A DNA stretch of 33,350 nucleotides from Miniphocaeibacter sp964345925 (GCA_964345925.1 CAYFSP010000016.1:1-33350); one strand, 5' to 3'. Positions 1 to 7,248 are shown, counted from the stretch's first letter. Numbers and translations: made by a program. Notes: a model not told the origin generated them from the letters alone.

Positions 1-130
1 ACAAATTATCTTGTTATAGAAAAATCTAATTTACAGAAAAGATTTCACATGGCCAGTTTTTTTATAACTCATTCCTTTTATTAATCTTATTTACTATGGA
101 CAATATAAAAAATTCTAAATAATAACTTGT

Positions 131-439
131 CTATAAATATTCTTTAATTATATTTACAATTGTTTCCTTTTCTTGATAACCTGATATTGCCTTAACCATT
201 TTACCTTCTTTGAAAATCATTGTAGTTGGAGCACTGAAGATAACGTATTTTCTACCTAATTCCTTATTTTCCTTTACATTAACCTTGTAAACCTTAAATC
301 CTTCTGCTTCTTTCGCTATTTCATCAATAATAGGCTCTAAAGCAGCACATGGTACACAATCTTCCTTCCAAAAGTCTATAACCACTGGTATATCTGATTT
401 TAATACTAATTCATCGAAATTTTCCGTTGTAACTATCAT
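131..439 (-). CDS. trxA: Thioredoxin with an atypical CVPC active site
   Basis: A small cytosolic dithiol/disulfide oxidoreductase of 102 residues, the normal thioredoxin length. The active-site motif is D27-C28-V29-P30-C31 in place of the usual W-C-G-P-C, and the cis-proline partner is at P71 in an S-A-P-T-T segment. Variant CVPC sites are known in thioredoxins tied to glycine reductase in amino acid-fermenting clostridia, so a role as electron donor to a reductase of that kind is possible; this is inference, since no grd gene is in the window. The ATG follows a GGAGG at 447-451 (complement). Its start codon overlaps the stop of the upstream GNAT gene as ATGA, which points to translational coupling. 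No clear terminator is seen between its stop and the left edge. Confidence 0.9.
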   Translation of the reverse strand: MIVTTENFDELVLKSDIPVVIDFWKEDCVPCAALEPIIDEIAKEAEGFKVYKVNVKENKELGRKYVIFSAPTTMIFKEGKMVKAISGYQEKETIVNIIKEYL

Positions 440-948
440 TCGTAATCCTCCAAATTTATATATTTTGAATTATCATTACTTATTTCATTAAAGCCAAAAT
501 TATCAAAAAGATTATATGCAGCTATATTATCTAAATTCAAGTAAAGGTATAGTTTATCAAATCCTTCTTGTATAAGTTTAAAACATGTTGCTGCTAATAA
601 TTTTGAAGCTATATTCTTTCTTTGGTACTCTGGGGCTGTAAATAAGTAAGTAATTGTTGGCTCATTTTTGAAAATGCAAAGTAGCAACCCGCCAATTATC
701 TTATCATCCAATTCTATAACAGATGACAAATTAGGCATAAACTCACCATATAAACCTTTAAAGACATTGCTTATTTCATTTTGAAAATCCTCATATGTAT
801 CGGACTCAAAGTCAACGGATTTATAATATGATTTAAACATAGTATTTGCCAATTCATCACTCATTTCATAGAATACATGATTTACATCTTCGTCAAACAC
901 ATAAAAACCTTCTCTTAAGTCTAACATCATTTTTATACGGTTAGTCAT
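436..948 (-). CDS. GNAT-family N-acetyltransferase
   Basis: A 170-residue protein with the GNAT fold signature in its second half: a beta strand (YLFTAPEYQ), an acetyl-CoA pyrophosphate-loop helix (QRKNIASKLL, where the usual Q/R-x-x-G-x-G/A is relaxed), then the typical LYLNLDNIAAYNLFDNFGF strand-helix-strand. It should transfer an acetyl group from acetyl-CoA to an amine; the acceptor cannot be read from the sequence. The reading frame is open 7 codons further upstream, but the ATG at 948 is preferred because TGGAGGTG sits just ahead of it. It overlaps trxA by ATGA, so the two form an operon. The promoter is at about 968-996 on the same strand. Confidence 0.8.
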   Translation of the reverse strand: MTNRIKMMLDLREGFYVFDEDVNHVFYEMSDELANTMFKSYYKSVDFESDTYEDFQNEISNVFKGLYGEFMPNLSSVIELDDKIIGGLLLCIFKNEPTITYLFTAPEYQRKNIASKLLAATCFKLIQEGFDKLYLYLNLDNIAAYNLFDNFGFNEISNDNSKYINLEDYE

Positions 949-967
949 AATGCACCTCCATGAGTAC

Positions 968-996
968 ATTATACCCTATTTTTCAATGTTGAAAAT
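968..996 (-). promoter_or_regulatory. Promoter of the GNAT-trx operon, overlapping a palindrome
   Basis: On the minus strand a perfect TATAAT lies at 973-968. The matching -35 position (996-991) reads ATTTTC, a poor match. A perfect inverted repeat, TTTTCAA-tg-TTGAAAA (980-995 on the plus strand), covers the spacer and -35 region, which is where an activator or repressor would bind. The promoter call is moderate; the operator role is inference. Confidence 0.5.
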
Positions 997-1187
997 ACGT
1001 ACTTATCTAATGTAATATGTTAAATGTCAAAAATACGTCAAAAATAATATTTAGAACTAATTATCTATTAAATCTACATTTCTCACTTTAAATTTATTAT
1101 ATTTTTAAAGAGTTATTAAATTAAAATGGCAAATTTAAAATATAGTATATTAGAAATTTTATTCAATACTGATTTCAAAATTTTTGT

Positions 1188-1219
1188 AAAAAAGACACAG
1201 ATTTTATTCTGTGTCTTTT
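1188..1219 (-). terminator. Intrinsic terminator of hom
   Basis: AAAAGACACAG (1190-1200) pairs perfectly with CTGTGTCTTTT (1209-1219) around an 8-nt loop. Read on the minus strand, the stem runs into a T tract. It lies 31 bp past the hom stop codon. On the plus strand no gene reads into it. Confidence 0.85.
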
Positions 1220-1249
1220 GACTTTAGTAATTATTTTAAACGATTTATA

Positions 1250-2461
1250 TTAATATCCTACTCTAGCAATAAAATACTCTTTTTCATTTATATTGTGTTT
1301 CTTTAATATATTTATTATTTCGAACTTGCCAATATTATCTATTACTATTATCTTTGAATTTTCTTTTGTTACAATTGTTTCTATATTGTGATTATCGATT
1401 AATTCTTTAAATAGTTTTTCATTTATTGCCGTTCTTAAATAGTACTTTCCTATTAATTCATGATTTAAATTTTTGCCATCTTTTAAATGGAAATCTTTAA
1501 TACTCGTATTGTTTAAGAATATATCTATAATATCTCTACAAACAGCATCACCTGTTGGTAATTTTCCAGCTCCAGAGCCAAACATCTTAAGTGGACCAAC
1601 ATTGGAACCCTCAAAGGATATGGAGTTAAATGCCATGGTTACAGTTGAAAAATAGTCGTCATTTGTTACTATTGTAGGCTCAACAAAAGCAGTATAACCT
1701 TCTTTGGATAAGTTTGCTGTTGCAAGTAATTTTATAGTTGAGTTGTTGTTTTGTAAATATTCCACATCACATAATTCTATTGTGGATATACCAAATGTAT
1801 CTATATTTTCCTCTGTAATATCTAAACCAAAAGCTATGGAACTAAGTATTCTTAGCTTTCTCATAGTGTCTAAACCTTCAACATCTGCAGTTGGATCAGC
1901 TTCAGCATATCCTAAATCCTGAGCATCTTTTAAAATTTCCTTATATGATAATTTTTCTTTAAACATCCTTGTAAGTATATAATTACAAGTTCCATTTAAA
2001 ATACCCTGTAAAGAATCTATATCATTTAACATTATCTCTTCCCTAAGTGGTTTTATAATAGGAATTGCTCCACCTACTGCTGCTTCATAAAGGAATTTAA
2101 CATTATTTTCAAGAGCTATTGAATGTAATTCTTTAAAGTATTTAGATACGACAGATTTATTAGCAGATACTACATTTTTACCTGCTTTTAAAGACTTTGA
2201 TATATATTCAAATCCTTCTTCTAAAGCACCTGTTAACTCGATTACAATATCGATTTCAGGATCGTCTAGAACAATATTAAAATCATTTGTCAAAGTGATT
2301 CCATTTACAATATCCCTTTTCTTATTAATATCGTTTACTAGAATTGTTTTAATATAAAAATCTTGGTTAATAATTTCTTTTATTTTATCCCTGCGTTCTA
2401 ACAATATGTCATAAACGCCTTGTCCAACAGTGCCAAAACCTAGTATTGCTATATTTTTCAT
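1250..2461 (-). CDS. hom: Homoserine dehydrogenase
   Basis: Catalyses NAD(P)H-dependent reduction of aspartate semialdehyde to homoserine (EC 1.1.1.3), the branch point to threonine and methionine. The 403-residue protein begins with a Rossmann nucleotide-binding motif, G8-F-G-T-V-G13. It has the family blocks ANKSVVSKYF (about residue 105), LNGTCNYILTRM (about 155-170) and AEADPTADVEGLD, and ends in a region of about 75 residues that looks like an ACT-type regulatory domain, as in threonine-inhibited bacterial Hom. An open frame extends 19 codons further upstream, but the start at 2461 has AGAGGTGG directly ahead and begins exactly at the Rossmann strand. It is a single-gene unit with its own promoter (2490-2518) and terminator (1188-1219). 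Confidence 0.93.
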   Translation of the reverse strand: MKNIAILGFGTVGQGVYDILLERRDKIKEIINQDFYIKTILVNDINKKRDIVNGITLTNDFNIVLDDPEIDIVIELTGALEEGFEYISKSLKAGKNVVSANKSVVSKYFKELHSIALENNVKFLYEAAVGGAIPIIKPLREEIMLNDIDSLQGILNGTCNYILTRMFKEKLSYKEILKDAQDLGYAEADPTADVEGLDTMRKLRILSSIAFGLDITEENIDTFGISTIELCDVEYLQNNNSTIKLLATANLSKEGYTAFVEPTIVTNDDYFSTVTMAFNSISFEGSNVGPLKMFGSGAGKLPTGDAVCRDIIDIFLNNTSIKDFHLKDGKNLNHELIGKYYLRTAINEKLFKELIDNHNIETIVTKENSKIIVIDNIGKFEIINILKKHNINEKEYFIARVGY

Positions 2462-2489
2462 ATTCCACCTCTGTAAATTATTGTATATA

Positions 2490-2518
2490 ATTATATATGT
2501 TATTGCATTAAAATTCAA
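2490..2518 (-). promoter_or_regulatory. Promoter of hom
   Basis: On the minus strand TTGAAT (2518-2513), a 17-bp spacer and a perfect TATAAT (2495-2490) lie 29 bp ahead of the hom start. Confidence 0.75.
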
Positions 2519-2538
2519 TTAATTATATTTAGCTAAAG

Positions 2539-2901
2539 TTATTGGAACACATTGTATCCATATATTTCTTGAATTTTCAACAAACCATCATGTAGTTTTT
2601 CTCTACTATATCCCATATTTACAAGCTCTTCATCTGAATATATATTTAAATTCTGATAAAATCCTAAAGCTATAATTCCATATATATTATTACGAATGTC
2701 AATATTTTCAAAAATTAATGATTCAGCTTTGGAAATTTCTTTGTTTTTTAATAGTATTTGAATATTTTTATGGAGTTCTTGTGCATCAATGCTATTTAAT
2801 GAAATATATTCTTCAATATTGACCTTTTTTCCAGCTAGTAGAAATATTAGAAAATTTATCATTTCTCTAATTTGACGTAGTAACCAATCCTCTTTATACA
2901 T
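2539..2901 (-). CDS. Small DUF6483-like protein of unknown function
   Basis: A 120-residue, mostly helical cytosolic protein that starts YKEDWLLRQIREMINFL and carries the pattern of a conserved clostridial family annotated as DUF6483; I am recalling the family, not proving it. It has no signal peptide, metal-binding or nucleotide-binding motif. The central part (about residues 40-80) looks like a helical repeat, tetratricopeptide-like in feel but not matching a consensus. The ATG at 2901 is preferred over an upstream TTG because AAAGGAG lies 5-6 bases ahead of it. It is divergent from hutP across 86 bp and lies 77 bp upstream of hom. Confidence 0.65.
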   Translation of the reverse strand: MYKEDWLLRQIREMINFLIFLLAGKKVNIEEYISLNSIDAQELHKNIQILLKNKEISKAESLIFENIDIRNNIYGIIALGFYQNLNIYSDEELVNMGYSREKLHDGLLKIQEIYGYNVFQ

Positions 2902-2962
2902 AGTAGCTCCTTTCAAATATTATCTATATAATATTATTTAGATTAGTATTTGTAAAATATTA

Positions 2963-2971
2963 TGCTATACT
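2963..2971 (+). promoter_or_regulatory. Extended -10 promoter candidate of hutP
   Basis: TGcTATACT is an extended -10 element; the -35 region (TTAGTA at 2943-2948) is poor. Transcription would begin about at the ribosome site AGAGGTG, giving a very short leader, so confidence is limited. Confidence 0.4.
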
Positions 2972-2987
2972 TTTTTAGAGGTGAAAT

Positions 2988-3404
2988 ATGAAAACTAGTA
3001 AAGACATAGGAACTGCTGCAATTAAAATTGCATTGACGGAATCGATAGATATAGAAAAAAAATTAAAAAAAGAATTTAATGAAATTGGAATAAAGACATG
3101 TGCCGTAAATATTGGTGGAAATATATTAAACTCCATTCCAAAACTATTGGAATCAGCTCTTGTAAGTGCTAAAAAAAATAATTTAATAACCGATAGTCAT
3201 GTAAATGATGGAGCTGTTTTAGGTGCAACAAAAGAAGCTTTGGTGCAGGTTACAGAAAAGGCCTCAGGATTTAATGTTGGTGGAAAGATTGGAATAGCAA
3301 GGTCAGAAGACCATATTGCTGTTTGTATATTTATATCTGTAGGTTTACTTCACTTAAATGAATTAGCTATAGGATTAGGTCACAGAGTTATACCTTTTGA
3401 GTAA
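2988..3404 (+). CDS. HutP-family protein (histidine-responsive RNA-binding antiterminator family)
   Basis: A 138-residue protein with the HutP-family pattern, including VNIGGNILNSIPKLLESA, a GGKIGIARSEDH block at about 100-111, and the C-terminal LLHLNELAIGLGHRVI. In Bacillus, HutP binds histidine and Mg2+ and then the hut mRNA, blocking a terminator. Here no histidine-utilisation gene is adjacent, and family members in clostridia commonly stand alone, so the ligand and RNA target are unknown. GAGGTG precedes the ATG. It ends only 7 bp before the promoter of the T-box operon, on the same strand and with no terminator seen between them, so some read-through into the leader is possible. Confidence 0.8.
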   Translation: MKTSKDIGTAAIKIALTESIDIEKKLKKEFNEIGIKTCAVNIGGNILNSIPKLLESALVSAKKNNLITDSHVNDGAVLGATKEALVQVTEKASGFNVGGKIGIARSEDHIAVCIFISVGLLHLNELAIGLGHRVIPFE

Positions 3405-3410
3405 AATTAT

Positions 3411-3439
3411 TTGACAAAATAGTCTTCACATATTATGAT
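3411..3439 (+). promoter_or_regulatory. Promoter of the T-box transport operon
   Basis: TTGACA (3411-3416), a 17-bp spacer and TATGAT (3434-3439) are close to the sigma-A consensus. The predicted start is at about 3446, at the 5' edge of the T-box stem I region. Confidence 0.85.
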
Positions 3440-3445
3440 AGATAA

Positions 3446-3672
3446 AATAAATACTTCGATAGAGACAGGTAAAATGAATTTTTTCGAGAGAGTTAACGTT
3501 TGGTGAAAGTTAATAAAATGAAGTTTTACAATTCACTCTTAAGTAGACAAAGTGAAACTAAGTAGTTTTGTCCGGAAATTTCCGTTATAAAATACAAGAG
3601 ATGACTTATGTCATAATTTGGGTGGTACCGCGGAATATAGCTTTCGTCCCTTTAGGGATGGAAGCTTTTTTT
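3446..3672 (+). ncRNA. T-box leader, predicted tRNA-Phe responsive
   Basis: A classic T-box leader. The T-box core GGGTGGTACCGCGG is at 3620-3633 and is followed by the terminator stem at 3639-3672. Stem I shows the GGTGAAA loop (about 3502-3508) and the 3' AAGTAG (3541-3546). Two helices frame the specifier loop: GTAAAA (3469-3474) with TTTTAC (3524-3529), and AGAG (3461-3464) with CTCT (3536-3539). The three bases just before the conserved A and lower helix are TTC (3532-3534), a Phe codon. The antiterminator bulge reads TGGT, which would pair with an ACCA tRNA end; this fits tRNA-Phe (discriminator A) and not tRNA-Trp (discriminator G). Uncharged tRNA should favour transcription of the transporter genes downstream. 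The specifier assignment is hand-folded. Confidence 0.88.
3639..3672 (+). terminator. T-box terminator
   Basis: AGCTTTCGTCCC (3639-3650) pairs over 12 bp, with G-U pairs, with GGGATGGAAGCT (3655-3666). The loop is TTTA and a T run follows. It is the alternative to the antiterminator formed with the T-box core. Confidence 0.92.
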
Positions 3673-3673
3673 A

Positions 3674-4007
3674 ATGACCTAACCCAATTTATGAAGTAAA
3701 TTGTAGGTAGGTCAGATGCATTGAAGTCCAAAACTTGTTTTGGCAAACGAAGTCTGCGAAATGACCTTTAACCAAATATAAAATTTGGACTAGGACTTAA
3801 CCAGACAATTACAATCTATTACTTTATTCTTGAGTAATAGGTTGCATCACAATTACTAAGGATTTACTATGTAAATTCAGTTAGGAGTAACAATAGTCTG
3901 CAATAACTAAGTAAATTTAGTTGTACCATCAAAATAAAATTATGAAAAGTAGAAGTGGTTTAGCTATTATAATTTAATATGGGTTTTTTATTATATGGAG
4001 GAAGAAA
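3674..4007 (+). other. Structured untranslated stretch between the T-box terminator and the first SBP gene
   Basis: About 330 bases with no credible ORF and no good second promoter. It holds a run of perfect or near-perfect hairpins: GACCTA/TAGGTC enclosing CAATTTA/TAAATTG (3676-3713), CCAAAAC/GTTTTGG (3728-3743), CCAAAT/ATTTGG (3772-3788), CTATTACT/AGTAATAG (3816-3840) and AACTAA/TTAGTT (3905-3922). AGTCCAAA (3725-3732) can also pair with TTTGGACT (3784-3791), which would exclude the second and third hairpins. A GGAGGAAG ribosome site for the next gene is at about 3996. The function is unknown; a mobile-element relic is an alternative. Confidence 0.5.
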
Positions 4008-5021
4008 ATGAAATTATCAAAAAAATTATTGGCTTTAGGAGTTATTACTGCAATTACATTAACAGGTTGTACTGGTGGAAAAGATAAAACACAGAGCACG
4101 GGCAAGGCGGAAACTACAGGGAAAGAATATAAAATAGGAATAAATCAATTAATGGATCATCAGGCTTTAGATGATGCTAGAAAAGGATTTATAGATGGAT
4201 TGGAAGAATTGGGCGTTAAAGCTAAAATCGATACTCAAAATGCTCAAGGAGATACTGGAGTAGGTCAACAAATTGCTGAAAAGTTCTTAAGTGACAAGGT
4301 GGACTTAATATTCTCTATAGCAACTCCAACAACTCAGTCATCTGTAAATGCGGTAACAAATGCATCTATGGATACGCCAGTTGTATTTTCAGCAGTAACT
4401 GATGCTGTAGAATCTGGATTAATTGAAGATAACGATGCACCAGGTGGAATAGTGACGGGAGTTTCAGATGCAGCAGATGTTAAAGCTCAGTTGGAATTAT
4501 ATAAAGAACTTGATCCAGAAATAAAAACAATAGGAATAATTTACAATACAAGTGAAGATAATTCGAGAATCCAAGTAGAAACAGTTGAAAAAATTGCTCC
4601 TGAAGTTGGGCTTGAAGTTAAAACTAAGGGAATAAACAGTATAAATGATATGTCTCAATCTTTACAGACTTTATTAACAGACATTGATGCATTATATGTT
4701 GTTTCAGATAATTTAGTTGCTTCTTCAGTTGAACTAGTAAGTGATGCATTGAAAGAAAAAAATATGATTTCAATTTGTGCAGAAGAATCACAAGTAGATG
4801 GTGGAATACTTTTAAGTAATGGTTCTAAATATTATGATATGGGTAAGCAAGCTGCGGAAATAGCAAAAGCTATACTTGTTGATGGAAAAGATCCAGGCAG
4901 TATTCCAGTGGAATTAGGTAAGACTAAGACTATGAAAGTCAACGAAGAAACATTAGAAGCTCTAGGACTAAGCAAAGATCTACCTGTGTTAAAGGATGCA
5001 GAATTTACAAAAGGAAAATAA
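4008..5021 (+). CDS. Aromatic amino acid-type ABC transporter substrate-binding lipoprotein (TrpX family), first copy
   Basis: A membrane-anchored extracellular binding protein of 337 residues in the ABC_sub_bind (TrpX/YtfQ-like) family. It has a positively charged start, a hydrophobic stretch and a lipobox L-T-G-C21 for lipid attachment. Family blocks include YKIGINQLMDHQALDDARKGF (about 42-62), the periplasmic-binding lobes with NTSEDNSRIQ (about 184-193), and KNMISICAEESQVDGGILLSNG. Members of this family with TrpY/TrpZ partners are predicted tryptophan importers, but the T-box here points to phenylalanine. It is strongly similar to, and exactly as long as, the second SBP at 5341. GGAGGAAG precedes the ATG. 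A terminator-like hairpin lies 155 bp downstream, so this gene may be made in excess of the others. Confidence 0.88.
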   Translation: MKLSKKLLALGVITAITLTGCTGGKDKTQSTGKAETTGKEYKIGINQLMDHQALDDARKGFIDGLEELGVKAKIDTQNAQGDTGVGQQIAEKFLSDKVDLIFSIATPTTQSSVNAVTNASMDTPVVFSAVTDAVESGLIEDNDAPGGIVTGVSDAADVKAQLELYKELDPEIKTIGIIYNTSEDNSRIQVETVEKIAPEVGLEVKTKGINSINDMSQSLQTLLTDIDALYVVSDNLVASSVELVSDALKEKNMISICAEESQVDGGILLSNGSKYYDMGKQAAEIAKAILVDGKDPGSIPVELGKTKTMKVNEETLEALGLSKDLPVLKDAEFTKGK

Positions 5022-5069
5022 TTCATTTACAAAAAATTAAGATAGATTGACTTTGTCTTATAAAATAAG

Positions 5070-5154
5070 TAGAATATTAGTATTAAGAAGTATTGTAGAA
5101 TTGTAGAATTATGTAGAATTATGTAAATTAAAATGTAGAATAGTAGCATAGTAG
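5070..5154 (+). repeat. TAG-rich imperfect tandem repeat
   Basis: Within the untranslated stretch 5022-5175 the unit gtagaatt(at) recurs at 5095, 5103, 5113 and 5135, with degenerate copies at 5069 and 5123. TAG triplets also sit at 5078, 5141, 5144, 5149 and 5152. The tract lies immediately upstream of the internal terminator hairpin. Confidence 0.6.
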
Positions 5155-5175
5155 GGAAAAAATAAATAATTGAGC

Positions 5176-5207
5176 AATCCCTCGTGTATTTTCATGAGGG
5201 ATTTTTT
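5176..5207 (+). terminator. Internal terminator between the two SBP genes
   Basis: AATCCCTCGTG (5176-5186) pairs with CATGAGGGATT (5193-5203), 11 bp with one G-T, and T5202-5207 follow. It should cut much of the transcript from the first SBP gene. A weak promoter candidate, TTGTCC (5234-5239)-17-AATAAT (5257-5262), lies beyond it and may serve the second part of the operon. Confidence 0.82.
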
Positions 5208-5340
5208 ATGACTTAATTAAAATTATATGGTAATTGTCCAAAAGATATATTTTAATAATAATATTTTAGATTAAAAAAAGATAAATAAAAGCTCAATTGT
5301 ATAGAAAATATCCTACTCACTACAAAATGAGGGGGAAGAA

Positions 5341-6354
5341 ATGAAAAAATTATCAAAAATAATTTTAATATTATCGTTATTATCAATAACTTTAATCGGT
5401 TGTACAAGTAAGGGTGGTACAAAAACCGAAACAGAGGGAAGTACGGATTCAAATGGTGAGAAATATACTATTGGAATTGCTCAATTAGCAGAACATCCTG
5501 CTCTTGATGATGCAAGAGAAGGTTTTATAGAAGGGTTAGAAGAACAGGGAATTGCTTCCAAAATAGATTATGTAAATGCACAGGGAGATCCTGGAGTTGC
5601 TTCACAAATTGTACAAAAATTTGCTGGAGATAAGGTAGATATAATATATTCCATTGCAACACCAACAGCTCAAGCAGCACAACAGGCCACATCAGATAAT
5701 GATATTCCAGTATTGTTCTCTGCAGTAACAGATGCAGTACAAGCGAAACTAGTAGAATCAAATGAGAAACCAGGAGCAAACTTAACAGGAACTCTAGATG
5801 AAGCACCTATGAAAGAGCAACTTTCTCTTTTTAAGGAGATAGATGATTCAGTAGAAAATATAGGAATTATTTATAATACAAGTGAAGACAATTCTAGAAT
5901 ACAAGTTGAACAAGCCAAATCATTTGAAGATGAGTTGGGAATAAAATTAGTTGATATTGGAGTTAACAGCATTAATGATGTATCACAGGCATTACAGTCA
6001 AAAGTAAAAGAGCTAGATGGAATTTATACGATTACTGATAATATGATTGCTTCAAGTATTTCGATAATTTCTGATATAGCAATTGAAAATAAATTGATAA
6101 CAGTAGGGGCTGAAGAAGCTCATGTTAAAGGTGGCATTCTTATTTCTAACGGAATAAGCTACTTTGAATTAGGAAAACAAACAGCAGAGATGGCAAAGAA
6201 AATATTAGTTGATGGATTATCTCCAAAGGATATTCCAGTAGAAAAATCAAAGACTATTATTAAGAGTTATAATGAAGAAACTTTAAAATCTTTAGGACTT
6301 GATGGAAAGTCTAAAGTTTTTGAAGGTGCAACAGAAGTATCTGCTGAAAAATAA
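5341..6354 (+). CDS. Aromatic amino acid-type ABC transporter substrate-binding lipoprotein (TrpX family), second copy
   Basis: A 337-residue paralogue of the protein at 4008, with a lipobox L-I-G-C21. The shared blocks include YTIGIAQLAEHPALDDAREGF, VNAQGDPGVASQIVQKFAGDKVD, GIIYNTSEDNSRIQVE and KGGILISNG, so the two clearly arose by duplication. Differences in the ligand-facing segments (for example HPALDDA/HQALDDA and AQAAQQA/TQSSVNA) may give different preferences. The ATG follows GGGGGAAG. It is 15 bp upstream of the permease gene and so belongs with the membrane components. The region between the two copies holds the repeat tract, the terminator and a weak promoter. Confidence 0.88.
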   Translation: MKKLSKIILILSLLSITLIGCTSKGGTKTETEGSTDSNGEKYTIGIAQLAEHPALDDAREGFIEGLEEQGIASKIDYVNAQGDPGVASQIVQKFAGDKVDIIYSIATPTAQAAQQATSDNDIPVLFSAVTDAVQAKLVESNEKPGANLTGTLDEAPMKEQLSLFKEIDDSVENIGIIYNTSEDNSRIQVEQAKSFEDELGIKLVDIGVNSINDVSQALQSKVKELDGIYTITDNMIASSISIISDIAIENKLITVGAEEAHVKGGILISNGISYFELGKQTAEMAKKILVDGLSPKDIPVEKSKTIIKSYNEETLKSLGLDGKSKVFEGATEVSAEK

Positions 6355-6369
6355 ATAGGGGGAGTTTTT

Positions 6370-7248
6370 TTGAACTTAATTTACACTACCATTGAACAAG
6401 GTCTTATATACACTATTTTAGGAATAGGAGTATATCTGACGTACAAGATACTGGATATTGCAGATTTATCAGTAGATAGTACATTTCCATTTGGAGCATT
6501 GCTATTTGCTAAATTTGCAACTATGGGGGTAGATCCTATACTGGGTACTATAGGAACATTTTTTATAGGCACATTAACAGGGCTAACAGCTGCATTATTA
6601 TGTATAAAACTTAAAATAAAACCATTACTTGCAGGTATTTTAAATATGACTATTTTCTATTCCATAAACTTAAGGTTAAACGGAAGAGCAAATGTACCTT
6701 TATCGGGTTCAAAGGTTGTATTTGACTATTTTACAACTGGAAATAAATATATAGATAGAATTCTTATAATGATTGTAATAGTAACAATAGTAAAGGTCTT
6801 AGTAGATAAGTATTTGAGAACAGAATCAGGATATATGTTAGTTGCAACAGGAGACAATAAATCGTTAGTAAGATCATTAGGTGAGTCTGCAGATAAATAT
6901 ATTATTATTGGACTTATGTTATCAAATGGATTGGTATCATTATCAGGAGCATTGCTTACACAGTCACAAAAGTTTGCTGATATGCAAATGGGACCGGGTA
7001 CAATAGTTATTGCTTTAGCATCAATAATAATTGGTGATACAATATTTCGTTATAGAAATATAAGGGGTACAACAAGGGTTTTAATGGGTGCAATAATATA
7101 TAAAGCTATAAATGCCATAGCTTTAGAAGCGGGACTACAACCATCTGACTTTAAAATGGTTACAGGAATTATAGTAGTTTTATTTATTGCATATAACAAT
7201 GGTTATGCAAATTGGCAAATTAGAAAGCGTAGCAAGGAGCGAATATAA
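6370..7248 (+). CDS. ABC transporter permease (TrpY-like)
   Basis: A 292-residue integral membrane protein of the branched-chain/monosaccharide permease superfamily, with about eight hydrophobic segments starting at residue 8. The family-typical block IADLSVDSTFPFGA (about 30-43) and the loop ATGDNKSLVRSLGES (about 159-173), which contacts the ATPase, are both visible. It forms the membrane channel for the two TrpX-like binding proteins. The start is TTG at 6370, preceded by AGGGGGAG. The stop overlaps the ATPase start as TAATG. Confidence 0.88.
   Translation: MNLIYTTIEQGLIYTILGIGVYLTYKILDIADLSVDSTFPFGALLFAKFATMGVDPILGTIGTFFIGTLTGLTAALLCIKLKIKPLLAGILNMTIFYSINLRLNGRANVPLSGSKVVFDYFTTGNKYIDRILIMIVIVTIVKVLVDKYLRTESGYMLVATGDNKSLVRSLGESADKYIIIGLMLSNGLVSLSGALLTQSQKFADMQMGPGTIVIALASIIIGDTIFRYRNIRGTTRVLMGAIIYKAINAIALEAGLQPSDFKMVTGIIVVLFIAYNNGYANWQIRKRSKERI

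Noticed and set aside
5070..5154. TRAP binding site.
   Set aside because: The triplets are spaced 8-10 or 3-5 nt apart rather than 5-6, and no mtrB is visible. Kept only as an odd repeat tract.
5252..5452. Minus-strand hydrophobic 66-residue ORF.
   Set aside because: It covers the antisense of the second SBP signal peptide and an AT-rich leader, has no ribosome site, and its hydrophobic make-up comes from A/T-rich antisense.
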